From Mariniblastus sp. (GTDB lineage: Bacteria; Planctomycetota; Planctomycetia; Pirellulales; Pirellulaceae), in the NCBI GenBank assembly GCA_022447605.1, contig JAKVBG010000012.1, positions 38,509 to 102,508 of the forward strand: 64,000 nucleotides of DNA, given 5' to 3'. The notes under the pieces were generated by a model. That model was given only the letters and a program-made list of their open reading frames with translations. It had not been told where the DNA came from and did no database searches. Positions 45,013 through 53,529 of the stretch are shown here, one piece after another (within the stretch, counting starts at the first letter, position 1; each line of letters opens with the position of its first letter). A program made the position numbers and the translations under genes.

Positions 45013-46008
45013 TCAGCCCCTTCTCCAGGGTAGCGCCGCAGCCCCCCAACCGATCAGATGAACCGGAGTCGTGAATTCGGCCCACTCAATTTCTGACTGC
45101 TTGCGATGGAAGCCCAGCCGAACTTCAAACTCACCCGAAGGATGGTGAACCTTCCAGCGGCAACAAGTGATCTGATCAACGCTTCCAAGTTTTGTTTCCA
45201 GGAACCCGGTCAACGCCATGGCAGCGGAACCGGGCATCGAACGATGACGCTCACCGTGATAAAAACTGGCCGCTTTCACCGCCGATTTCTCCCCCCGCTC
45301 AAGTACCTGGAAAGGAACGACCTTGGGGTGGTAACCGGAGGGTGGCTGAAAACCGGATTTCCGGGCTGCACGCATTCCCGCTCTCTCAATGCCTGCCATA
45401 ATTTCTTCCGTCATCTCCTCTGGATCGATCTCGGTAAACAGAAAAAGATTGCCTCGTAAAACCGGATTACACCGAAGCTTTCGCCTTCCGATCTTGAGTT
45501 CAAAAGGCCGACCGAAACCGCGCAAGGCTTGCCGATCTGCAGGTCGAACGAGGAATCGGATACCGCAGGACCGCGGAACACCCCTGACAATCTCCGGGTA
45601 CAATTCCATCGGTTGGCCAGTAGAAAGATTACGTGTGTGAATGACCGGATGCTCGGGCGACACCCCGCGAACCAACTGCGGCAACAAAGCAGAAGCAGCC
45701 GCAGCGTTGGAACACTCCATCGGCAAGACCTTGCGGCTGTGAGGAATAACCTGCAGAAAACGAAAACGAAATCGGCCCCGCTTGTCCGCCGGCCACGCCA
45801 GCGCTGCCTTGTTGTCCTGCGATGTCTTACCGCCCAAGCCACCTTGAAAATCCTGGCCCAGGATGATCCTCAACACCTCTTTCTTGCCAGCTTCACCCGG
45901 CCGGATGGTTCGACCATCCAGCACGACTACGCTGCTGGTACCAGCCCGAACGATCGCGCAGTGGGCTGCGGGCATACCTCCCAGGAGCGGGGCGTCATCA
46001 TTTATCAT
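45013..46008 (-). CDS. PrpF-like isomerase (methylaconitate/methylitaconate isomerase family)
   Basis: A 331-residue protein with the double diaminopimelate-epimerase fold expected for PrpF. The signature stretch near residue 20, IVRAGTSSVVVLD, and GGLGGKTSQDNKAAL near 55 match the RGGTS and GLGG-TS motifs; ECSNAAAAS near 98 is the position of the catalytic-site cysteine/asparagine motif, followed by IHTRNLSTGQ. PrpF enzymes move double bonds in substituted aconitate. No prpB, prpC or acnD is nearby, so a different unsaturated acid is likely. It is the first gene of the operon; the next gene starts 1 nt after its stop. Confidence 0.75.
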   Translation of the reverse strand: MINDDAPLLGGMPAAHCAIVRAGTSSVVVLDGRTIRPGEAGKKEVLRIILGQDFQGGLGGKTSQDNKAALAWPADKRGRFRFRFLQVIPHSRKVLPMECSNAAAASALLPQLVRGVSPEHPVIHTRNLSTGQPMELYPEIVRGVPRSCGIRFLVRPADRQALRGFGRPFELKIGRRKLRCNPVLRGNLFLFTEIDPEEMTEEIMAGIERAGMRAARKSGFQPPSGYHPKVVPFQVLERGEKSAVKAASFYHGERHRSMPGSAAMALTGFLETKLGSVDQITCCRWKVHHPSGEFEVRLGFHRKQSEIEWAEFTTPVHLIGWGAAALPWRRG

Positions 46009-46362
46009 CGCGATTCATTCCCCTCACGGTCGGAGTTGCTTTTAACCATCCTATCCAGTTTAGCCACCAGCTTGCAGACAGATAGGGTGGGCACGCTACC
46101 GCGGATAAATATGGGCGGGTGACGAGGCGACCTTCCAGGATGGATCCAGCAGCCAGTACCTTCTGCGTTGTAGCAGCTTCTCCCGCAACCGCCGGCCCTC
46201 ACGCCGACAGCTACTGTCATGTCTACGTCGACCAAGACAGTCAACGACCCATGCTTTCAGGAAAAGGGACCGACCCGGAAGGATCGATCATCATCAAGCA
46301 GAAATTCTCGGACCCGGATCTACCTCCGGCAAGACCACTAGTCGTTACTCCAATGCCTCAGG
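46009..46362. other. Intergenic region upstream of the isomerase operon
   Basis: 354 bp. It must hold the promoter of the isomerase operon, but I see no convincing boxes. The plus strand contains the fragmentary coding-like stretch at 46205-46320 described separately. One CTAG occurs at 46336. Confidence 0.4.
46205..46320 (+). pseudogene. Possible remnant of a cytochrome P460-like gene
   Basis: Within a 92-codon frame starting at 46119, a stretch of about 38 codons reads SYCHVYVDQ ... GKGTDPEGSIIIKQKF. This resembles the start of cytochrome P460-type or related small secreted proteins (pattern HVYV ... P-x-GT-x-I/V-I/V-KxK). The rest of the domain, including the heme-binding end, is absent, and the flanking codons look random. 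I read it as a gene fragment. The family match is from memory and weak. Confidence 0.3.
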
Positions 46363-47085
46363 TCAACCCAGCACCTCGTCCAAGATATGGGGCGTGATAC
46401 CAATTTCGACCACGTGTACTTCGCCCAACCAGGGAGCGGCCTCGGCCCTTTGGAATCCTGTTTTTGCCGCCACAAAGGTACAGGTGATATCGGCGCGAAA
46501 GGTCGGCTCATGCGGTTTTCCCGTTTCGCCGTCCAGACCTGAGGGCAGGTCGACGGCCATCGTGCGGGCCCCCAGCTGGTTGGCCACGCGAATGACTTCC
46601 GCGACAGTCGGCCGCGGAGGCCCCTGGGCACCCGTTCCCAGCATCGCATCGACAATCCACTCGACCGGCCTGCCATCAACCGTCGCGATCGCCTGCTGCA
46701 ACTCGTTTTGCTCTAACCTTGTCTCGACCGATTCAATCGGCAGAGACAGGCGGAAAGCGATGTCGAAATTCACTTTCGCATCGCCACGGTAAGTGGCCGG
46801 GTCACCGAGAATCACGCATTTCACAGCGACCCCGGCAGCGGCCAGATGGCGGCCCATCACCCACCCGTCTCCCCCGTTATTGCCAGGCCCACAGAGGATG
46901 ACGACCGGCCCCTGGCAACCTGCCTGTTGCAGCTGTTCCACACAACCGCGCCCCGCATTTTCCATCAGCACGACCCCCGGAATACCGTAATGGTCGATCG
47001 CCAGGCGATCGATCGCTCGGCTCTGGGCCGGTGTAATAAACGGCCCGTCAACGGAATGGGCACTCGCGATGTCTGGATCCACCAT
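46363..47085 (-). CDS. nnrE: NAD(P)H-hydrate epimerase
   Basis: Epimerises damaged R-NAD(P)HX so the dehydratase can repair it. 240 residues, only the YjeF N-terminal domain: ITPAQSRAIDRLAID near 17, MENAGRGCVEQ near 40, CGPGNNGGDGWVMGRHL near 60, and a Rossmann VDAMLGTG near 140. The companion dehydratase domain (NnrD) often fused in bacteria is absent and is presumably elsewhere. It is divergent from the zinc-ribbon gene at 47129, with 43 bp between starts. Confidence 0.9.
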   Translation of the reverse strand: MVDPDIASAHSVDGPFITPAQSRAIDRLAIDHYGIPGVVLMENAGRGCVEQLQQAGCQGPVVILCGPGNNGGDGWVMGRHLAAAGVAVKCVILGDPATYRGDAKVNFDIAFRLSLPIESVETRLEQNELQQAIATVDGRPVEWIVDAMLGTGAQGPPRPTVAEVIRVANQLGARTMAVDLPSGLDGETGKPHEPTFRADITCTFVAAKTGFQRAEAAPWLGEVHVVEIGITPHILDEVLG

Positions 47086-47128
47086 CGGTCTTTCGATTAA
47101 AATAAAACAAAACCAAGTGAGGTGTGAG

Positions 47129-47353
47129 ATGCCGATCTACGAATACAACTGCGATCACTGCAAAACTGATTTTGAGTTCCTGGTGCGGGGGAATCAACAA
47201 CCCGAATGCCCCGATTGCCAAGGCCAGGATGTGCAAAAACTCCTGAGTGTGGCGGCGGCCCCCAAGTCATCTGGCTCCCTGCCGCTGCGGGACGCCCCGG
47301 AAAGTTGCAGCATGCCACGTTGTTGCGGCGGTGGATGCTCCCCGGACCTGTAA
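47129..47353 (+). CDS. FmdB/Zn-ribbon regulatory-type small protein
   Basis: A 74-residue protein beginning MPIYEYNCDHCKTDFEF, the start of FmdB-family putative zinc ribbons; a second pair CPDCQG near 27 completes the C4 zinc knuckle. The tail has an extra CCGGGC cluster. FmdB-type proteins are small and of uncertain role. The frame is open upstream, but ATG 47129 has GAGGTG just before it and matches the family start. Confidence 0.85.
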   Translation: MPIYEYNCDHCKTDFEFLVRGNQQPECPDCQGQDVQKLLSVAAAPKSSGSLPLRDAPESCSMPRCCGGGCSPDL

Positions 47354-47396
47354 CCATCAGCTCACCCCGACTGCCAGCAACCAACGCAAGAATGGC

Positions 47397-49055
47397 TTAC
47401 CAGGACCAGGTTGGCTCACTCGGTTGATAGAAACACTTGTCAAACACGTTGAACGGAATCGGCGGCACCAGCCAGGGAGCACAGTTGCCAGGTCGATAAA
47501 AACCGAGTGCATATTGGCATTCCCTCGGCGGGTTCAATGCCATGCGAAATGGCAACGTGACATAACTTCGGAAGAAATGGAGCGTCGATTGCGCCGGTTG
47601 CAGCAGAGGGCCGGCGGAGTGGCCATAGCGTTCCAGTTGAATGTTTTCAAAGTAGAGCGGTTTGTGACAAAGGGAGCTGGCAGTCCAGGTAAACGTTTGC
47701 GGATGCCAATGACGATCAACCGATGCCACTCCTCCCACGCTGCAATCGACCGGGATTCGCCATTGCTCAGCGATGGCTGACCAATCGGCATCATTCAGCC
47801 GAGCCACGGCCAAGCGTTTCAGCCCGTCCTCGGTTTTTACGGTCGCGTAACCACGACTCAAATCGACCAGGGTCCCATTGGCCAACACTTCACCATAGCG
47901 GTTCGTCCAAACCCTCTTCAGACCCTGCCCAGCGCGACTGGATCCTGGCGGGCTGAGATCCAGAGCGATTTCAGTGATCGGGTTGTTCAACAGCTTCTCG
48001 CGGAAGGCAGCACACGACTGGTCGCGTAACGGCAGCCCATCCTGCTCAAATCGTTCGCTGTCCAACAGGCGAAGTTCCATATCGCCTTCCAGTTCTTCCA
48101 GCCGTTGCTGGTCACGGTTTTCCTGCAGCTCTCTATTTTGATCCGCCGGATCCTGTGTCGGGGGCAGGGGCGAGGAGAGGTCAAGTTCGACGTCCCCACG
48201 GCGACTCTCGTCCTGCAATTCCCAATCGGGTGGCAACGGGGCATCCCCCGGTCGATTCTCGGGAACATAAACTGACGGAGGCGGGCCCCCGTCCAGCGAA
48301 CTCGGTTCAGACGTCGACCAATCGACTGGAATGGCCGCTGTCCGGTTCCGCCGGGGAGATTCAAGTGGCAACTCACCGGACTCGGAAAATTCAACATTGA
48401 GCAACTCCGTCTCATCCGCCCCGATTTCGACCAGCTCCTGCAGGGAAACGGTGCGAACCATCCCCTCGCCCATCCGATTTTCCACCTGCTGGTCCGAACG
48501 GACTGTCGGTCGAGTCGGCTTTTGCCGCATCGGTTGTGTCGGGGGATTGATCAGGACCGACCGGTAGGATGACCGCTGCGCCTGTGACCCGGCCACCGAC
48601 TGGAGCGCCGATTTCAGCGATCCACCCGTCGTTTTCAGTTGGGATTTCATGGCGGAACCAATTTTCTGAGGAAAACCCCGAGCCGAGCCGATTTTCTCTT
48701 GGACCGACTTGGCCGTCTTCATCCATCGCGAGGAAGGCTGAGCGGGTGATGCCGGAGCCGGGGCCGGCAGGTAACCTCCAAAACCGCCGCCCGACGCTTT
48801 TCGTGGGGCAGCCGGCGGCGAGGAAGCGTAAGTGAAGCTCGGTGCGTTGACTGTTGGAGCCACAGGTTCGATCGCATAGGTTCCGCGCGGAACGGAATCG
48901 ACCGAAACCGTTGATTGGGCATCGGCGCTGGAAAATGAAAAAAGCGAGCCAACAACGAACAGCAGCAACAGCCCTGTTCGTCCTGGCAGGTTAGTCAGAA
49001 TGACCGGATGAATCGGTACTGTAGTTCGGTGCTTCCTGCGTAATTGCGATGTCAT
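47397..49055 (-). CDS. Secreted SHD1-like planctomycete protein
   Basis: About 552 residues. The N-terminus (basic stretch, then [18 protein letters not shown]) is a signal peptide. A long Pro/Ser/Gln-rich region follows, then an SHD1-like domain near 410-470 ([18 protein letters not shown] ... LNDADW) and a C-terminal planctomycete-type domain ([23 protein letters not shown]) to the end. Function is unknown; it is probably periplasmic or on the surface. The best start, ATG 49055, lies 65 nt inside guaB in another frame; starting later would lose the charged N-region of the signal peptide. Co-transcription with guaB is likely. Confidence 0.68.
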   Translation of the reverse strand: MTSQLRRKHRTTVPIHPVILTNLPGRTGLLLLFVVGSLFSFSSADAQSTVSVDSVPRGTYAIEPVAPTVNAPSFTYASSPPAAPRKASGGGFGGYLPAPAPASPAQPSSRWMKTAKSVQEKIGSARGFPQKIGSAMKSQLKTTGGSLKSALQSVAGSQAQRSSYRSVLINPPTQPMRQKPTRPTVRSDQQVENRMGEGMVRTVSLQELVEIGADETELLNVEFSESGELPLESPRRNRTAAIPVDWSTSEPSSLDGGPPPSVYVPENRPGDAPLPPDWELQDESRRGDVELDLSSPLPPTQDPADQNRELQENRDQQRLEELEGDMELRLLDSERFEQDGLPLRDQSCAAFREKLLNNPITEIALDLSPPGSSRAGQGLKRVWTNRYGEVLANGTLVDLSRGYATVKTEDGLKRLAVARLNDADWSAIAEQWRIPVDCSVGGVASVDRHWHPQTFTWTASSLCHKPLYFENIQLERYGHSAGPLLQPAQSTLHFFRSYVTLPFRMALNPPRECQYALGFYRPGNCAPWLVPPIPFNVFDKCFYQPSEPTWSW

Positions 49056-50463
49056 GTGGGTGGCTTTCTCTAACACTCGCCGCCGATACCTGTATGAACC
49101 GCGCATCCGTGCGCAATTCCTCAATGGTCTGGGTACCACAGTAGCCCATCCCGGCCCTTAAACCGCCCACCAACTGGTAAACGGAATCACTCAGTGGCCC
49201 CTTGAAGGGAACTCGACCTTCAACACCTTCGGGTACCAGTTTACCTGGCCCTTGATCGGATTGCCGGTAACGATCACTTGACCCCTTGGCCATGGCCCCC
49301 AACGAACCCATACCACGGTACACCTTGAAGGTGCGCCCCTGGTATAAAATCGTCTGACCGGGACTCTCGGAAAGACCGGCAAACAGGCCACCGATCATCA
49401 CGGCATGGGAACCCGCTGCGATCGCCTTGGTAATGTCACCCGAGTACCTGATTCCTCCATCAGCCACAATGGTCACGTTGTTCTTGTCCGCCACTTTGGC
49501 AGCTTCATGAATCGCCGTTATCTGCGGTACTCCAATTCCACTGACCACCCGCGTCGTGCAGATCGACCCGGGACCGATGCCCACCTTGACGGCGTCGGCA
49601 CCTGCCTCGATCAGGGCCTGGCACCCCTCTGCCGTGGCGATATTGCCGGCGATTACGTCAATATCCCACTGTTTTTTGATCTCCTGAATCGTCTCCACGA
49701 CATTTTTTGAATGACCATGGGCACTGTCAACGATCAGAACATCGACGTCCTTCGAGATCAGGCTGTCGACCCGCTCCAGATCGTGGACGCCGACTGCCGC
49801 ACCCACTCGCAAGCGTCCCTGCTTATCCTTGCAAGCATTGGGGAACCGCTTCATCATGTCGATGTCTTTGATCGTAATAAGTCCCGTCAGTTTGTTATTT
49901 TCGTCAACCAGTAAAAGTTTCTCCACTTTTTTAGCCGTTAAAATTTTCTCAGCTTCCTCAAGTGTCACAGCCCCCGTAGCTGTTACCAGGGATTCCTTGG
50001 TCATGACATCAGAAATGCTGGTTTCGACGCTTTCCAGGAAACGCAGGTCGCGCCGGGTAAGGATCCCTGCTAGCGTGCCGTCCGATTGCACGATCGGCAA
50101 ACCGGAGACATTGCGCTGGATCATCAGTTCTTTGGCATGGCCGACGGTCAAATCAGGTGAGAGGGTGATCGGGTCCGAAATAATCCCGTTGGCGCTTCGC
50201 TTGACCTTGTAGACCTGTTCTGTCTGCTCGGCGATCGACATGTTCTTATGAATCACACCCAGGCCACCTACCTTGGCCAGTGCGATCGCCAATTCACTCT
50301 CGGTCACGGTATCCATCGGTGAACTGAGCAGCGGCGTGTTAAGACGGATTCTCTGCGTCAGGCGGGTAGAGACGTCTACTTCCGAGGGAATCACTTCACT
50401 GTAGGCCGGCTCCAGCAGAACATCATCAAAAGTGATTGCCGTATGTCTTATTTTATCTTTCAT
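48991..50463 (-). CDS. guaB: Inosine-5'-monophosphate dehydrogenase
   Basis: Oxidises IMP to XMP, the committed step to GMP. 490 residues: [13 protein letters not shown] at the N-terminus, two CBS domains (about 95-205), then the barrel with the active-site loop [11 protein letters not shown] near 300 holding the catalytic Cys, and [10 protein letters not shown] near 385. The C-terminus continues about eight residues (TDSSGHSD) beyond the usual APNY end, in the part overlapping the following gene. AGGGA precedes the ATG. Standard house-keeping gene. Confidence 0.95.
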   Translation of the reverse strand: MKDKIRHTAITFDDVLLEPAYSEVIPSEVDVSTRLTQRIRLNTPLLSSPMDTVTESELAIALAKVGGLGVIHKNMSIAEQTEQVYKVKRSANGIISDPITLSPDLTVGHAKELMIQRNVSGLPIVQSDGTLAGILTRRDLRFLESVETSISDVMTKESLVTATGAVTLEEAEKILTAKKVEKLLLVDENNKLTGLITIKDIDMMKRFPNACKDKQGRLRVGAAVGVHDLERVDSLISKDVDVLIVDSAHGHSKNVVETIQEIKKQWDIDVIAGNIATAEGCQALIEAGADAVKVGIGPGSICTTRVVSGIGVPQITAIHEAAKVADKNNVTIVADGGIRYSGDITKAIAAGSHAVMIGGLFAGLSESPGQTILYQGRTFKVYRGMGSLGAMAKGSSDRYRQSDQGPGKLVPEGVEGRVPFKGPLSDSVYQLVGGLRAGMGYCGTQTIEELRTDARFIQVSAASVRESHPHDIAITQEAPNYSTDSSGHSD

Positions 50464-50596
50464 GAGGGATTCCCTGTCCGCTTAATGAAACCACGCATTA
50501 TGTCCGGGAATGACCGAATTGGCAATCACACACCCGCTGGTCGTTCACACCCTCTATCGAATATGATACGGTCACCGCCGATCCCGGAGATTTGAT

Positions 50597-52018
50597 GTGG
50601 CCAGAAAAATGGAAAACCCGGAATTCCTGACGGTTTCAGAGCTTACCGACGGGATCAAGGAATCCCTCAATGCCGAGTACCCAGACCTCTGGGTCAAGGC
50701 CGAGATCTCGGAAATCACCCAGGCCGCCTCCGGCCATTATTACCTGACGCTCAAGGATGAACATGCCCAGCTCGCGGCGATCATCTGGCGGAGCAATGCC
50801 GCCAAGATCCGTTTTTCCCCGGAAAAGGGCCAGGAAATACTCTGTCGAGGCTACCTCGACGTCTACCCGCAGCGGGGAACCTACCAGCTAATTATCCAGC
50901 AACTTCAGCCGGTCGGGCAGGGGGCACTGCAACTGGCCTTCCGTCAGCTGCATGAACGACTTAAGTCCGAGGGGCTGTTTGACCCCCAGTTCAAGCGACC
51001 GATTCCCGGGTTCCCGCAACGGGTGGCCGTTGTGACCAGTCCCCGGGGAGCAGCCGTACACGATTTTCTACAGGTGATCCAACGAAGATGGCCTATTTTA
51101 AACGTGACCATCGTGCCGACCAAGGTGCAGGGTCCGGGCGCCGCCGACCAGATTGCGGAAGCGATCCGGTTATGTTCCCGACTACCGGGACCTTCGTTCG
51201 ACGTGGTGGTGGTCACCCGCGGGGGAGGAAGTGCCGAGGACCTCTGGAGCTTCAACGAGGAGGTCGTCTGCCGGGCGATTCATGAATGCACCATTCCCGT
51301 CATATCCGCAGTCGGCCACGAAGTCGACCTGACCCTGTCCGACCTGGTCGCCGACATGCGAGCTCTGACCCCGACCGAGGCGGGAGAAAGAATCGTACCG
51401 AATCTGTCAGACATCCGGGGCCAGATTCGCGGGTTCCGGGACCAGATGGATCGCCACGCCGAACAGTTGATTGGCTCGCTCCACCAACAACTGGAAAACC
51501 TCTCCAGTCGGCCCGTGCTGACCCGTCCACTGCAAGCCGTGCATCATCACCAATCAGAAGTCGACCGCCTGGCTGACCAACTCGTTACGGTGCTGCCGGA
51601 ACGCCTGGTTCAAACTAGGCACTTGCTCAAGGAACACCGCTCACGCCTGTACCGCTCGATCCACGCCGTTCTACCGGTAGCGCGCCTTCGACTGTCGGAA
51701 CTGGCAGAGCACCCCGCGCTGCGGGAGCCGACCCGGATCACCAGGACACGTCGCGAGCATTTGAGCACCCTGGCCCAACGCCTGGACGCCGCCCGGCTGG
51801 AGCGACTGCGGGAGATCAGGAATAAACTGGAAACCGAAACCGCTCGGCTCGAAGCGTACAATCCACTGGCCGTCCTTTCGCGCGGCTTCAGCTTGACCAC
51901 GAACCTGAAAAATGTACCGATCACCGACTGCCAAAACGTAGCCGTCGGTGATAAGATCCAGACAAGGCTGGATCGAGGTCAATTGGTCAGTCGTGTTGAG
52001 GAAATCAAATCCAAGTAG
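50597..52018 (+). CDS. xseA: Exodeoxyribonuclease VII large subunit
   Basis: Catalytic subunit of ExoVII, which degrades single-stranded DNA. 473 residues: an N-terminal OB fold (VSELTDGIKESL, then LWVKAEISEI), the nuclease domain with VVTSPRGAAVHDFLQV near 150 and VVVTRGGGSAEDLWSFN near 205, and SAVGHEVDLTLSDLVADMRALTP near 235, followed by a long coiled coil. GTG 50597 has GGAGA upstream; an internal ATG at 50609 is an alternative. The small subunit gene starts 4 nt after its stop. Confidence 0.93.
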   Translation: MARKMENPEFLTVSELTDGIKESLNAEYPDLWVKAEISEITQAASGHYYLTLKDEHAQLAAIIWRSNAAKIRFSPEKGQEILCRGYLDVYPQRGTYQLIIQQLQPVGQGALQLAFRQLHERLKSEGLFDPQFKRPIPGFPQRVAVVTSPRGAAVHDFLQVIQRRWPILNVTIVPTKVQGPGAADQIAEAIRLCSRLPGPSFDVVVVTRGGGSAEDLWSFNEEVVCRAIHECTIPVISAVGHEVDLTLSDLVADMRALTPTEAGERIVPNLSDIRGQIRGFRDQMDRHAEQLIGSLHQQLENLSSRPVLTRPLQAVHHHQSEVDRLADQLVTVLPERLVQTRHLLKEHRSRLYRSIHAVLPVARLRLSELAEHPALREPTRITRTRREHLSTLAQRLDAARLERLREIRNKLETETARLEAYNPLAVLSRGFSLTTNLKNVPITDCQNVAVGDKIQTRLDRGQLVSRVEEIKSK

Positions 52019-52022
52019 AACC

Positions 52023-52346
52023 ATGGCAAAGAAAAAAACCGCCCGCAAAACAAAATCGCAGCCTGCTTCGATCCCGTTTGAACAGTCATTCCAACAGTTG
52101 CAGGAAATTGTCACCCAGCTGGAGCAGGGGCATTTAACGTTGGATGATTCACTGAAAAAATATGAGCAGGGGATTCAACACTTGCGGAATTGCTATTCGG
52201 CGCTGGATCAGGCAGAACGGAAAATCGAGCTGCTGGTCGAACTGGACGATCAAGGGCGGATGGTGACCCGGCATTTTGATGGCAACCCGGCCGAGTCCGA
52301 GTCGGGCGAGGAGGAAGTTGACCCTTCTGACAGTGGCCTATTTTGA
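52023..52346 (+). CDS. xseB: Exodeoxyribonuclease VII small subunit
   Basis: A 107-residue helical protein that coats the ExoVII large subunit. After a basic N-terminus (MAKKKTARKTK) come FEQSFQQLQEIVTQLEQGHLTLDDSL and YEQGIQHLRNCYSAL, the family pattern of two helices, followed by an acidic tail. The frame is open upstream into xseA; ATG 52023, 4 nt after the xseA stop, is the natural start. Confidence 0.9.
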   Translation: MAKKKTARKTKSQPASIPFEQSFQQLQEIVTQLEQGHLTLDDSLKKYEQGIQHLRNCYSALDQAERKIELLVELDDQGRMVTRHFDGNPAESESGEEEVDPSDSGLF

Positions 52347-52566
52347 GATCATAGCGTAATAAAACGTGGTAAATAGCGGATTCCGGATTCGCCGTTACCT
52401 GCAAATTCGATCAATTTGTACTAGAATTGGTTCCCACGGGTAATCGTCGCCTGGACCAGCGTTGCAACGGCTCAGCGATGACGGTTAATTCAATCGAACG
52501 GGATCGTTCTCACGTGGGTATGGACTTTCAGGCGATCCCCATTACGGACTGCGAAGAAAAATATTC

Positions 52567-53475
52567 ATGTCGATTTCGGATGTTGAGGTTTTCCCGGCCG
52601 AGGTCCAGGAAGCCCGCTTGCTGATCAACCGGCGCCTCGATCAATACACCCGCTTTACCGCGGACGACAGCGACCCATCCTGCCCGGAGCGATTGCGGGA
52701 GGCGATCCGCTACAGCCTCCTGTCCAATGGAAAACGTTTGCGACCACTTTTGGTCATGGCTGCCGCACACGTCTGTGGTGGCAAGATGGAAAACGCTTTA
52801 GGGGCCGCTTGTGCGGTGGAGATGATCCACACCTATTCGTTGATACACGACGATCTCCCCGCCATGGACGACGACGATTTACGACGTGGCAAGCCAACCT
52901 GTCACGTCCAGTTCGACGAAGCGACTGCGATCCTGGCCGGCGACGCGCTGCTGACGATGGCCTTCGAAGTCATGGCAACCGACACCCCCCCGCAGGTCGC
53001 CGCGCAATGCTGCCAACTGCTGGCGTCCGCGGCAGGTCCGCGACAGCTGGTAGGGGGACAGGTAGAAGATCTGGCCGCTCAATTCAGCAAACCGGACATT
53101 GACCAACTGCAACGGATTCACAGCAGGAAAACGGGGGCGCTCCTGACCGTCTCCTTGGAGTTGGGAGGTACGATTGCGGGTGGCACTCCGGAAATGATGG
53201 AAGCGCTATGCGATTACGGGAATGACATCGGCCTGGCCTTCCAGATCGTGGATGATTTACTGGACGTACAGGGCGAAGAATCTCAACTGGGCAAGCGGAC
53301 AGGAAAAGATTCGGAACATGGCAAATTGACCTACCCACTCGTCCTGGGATTTGAGGCCAGTGAGGATCTGGCTCAGGCCAAGGTAGAATCCGCCATATCG
53401 GCGCTGCAAGTCTTCGGGCCAGCAGCAGAACCACTCGTACTTTTCGCCAACTTTGTTGTCGATCGAACCCGCTAG
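52567..53475 (+). CDS. ispA: Farnesyl/geranylgeranyl diphosphate synthase
   Basis: Chain-elongating polyprenyl synthase. 302 residues. The first Asp-rich motif, DDLPAMDDDD, is near 94; the second, DDLLD, near 235; GKRLRP near 58 binds isopentenyl diphosphate. The FARM insertion of two residues is typical of type II bacterial FPP synthases. It follows xseB after 220 bp containing TAGAAT (52422-52427), a possible -10 box, and precedes dxs by 54 bp. The xseB-ispA-dxs order is common in bacteria. Confidence 0.92.
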   Translation: MSISDVEVFPAEVQEARLLINRRLDQYTRFTADDSDPSCPERLREAIRYSLLSNGKRLRPLLVMAAAHVCGGKMENALGAACAVEMIHTYSLIHDDLPAMDDDDLRRGKPTCHVQFDEATAILAGDALLTMAFEVMATDTPPQVAAQCCQLLASAAGPRQLVGGQVEDLAAQFSKPDIDQLQRIHSRKTGALLTVSLELGGTIAGGTPEMMEALCDYGNDIGLAFQIVDDLLDVQGEESQLGKRTGKDSEHGKLTYPLVLGFEASEDLAQAKVESAISALQVFGPAAEPLVLFANFVVDRTR

Positions 53476-53529
53476 GTAGACCTTGATGAGATTGACCAGC
53501 CACTACGTACACAAAATGGTAAACCGCCG

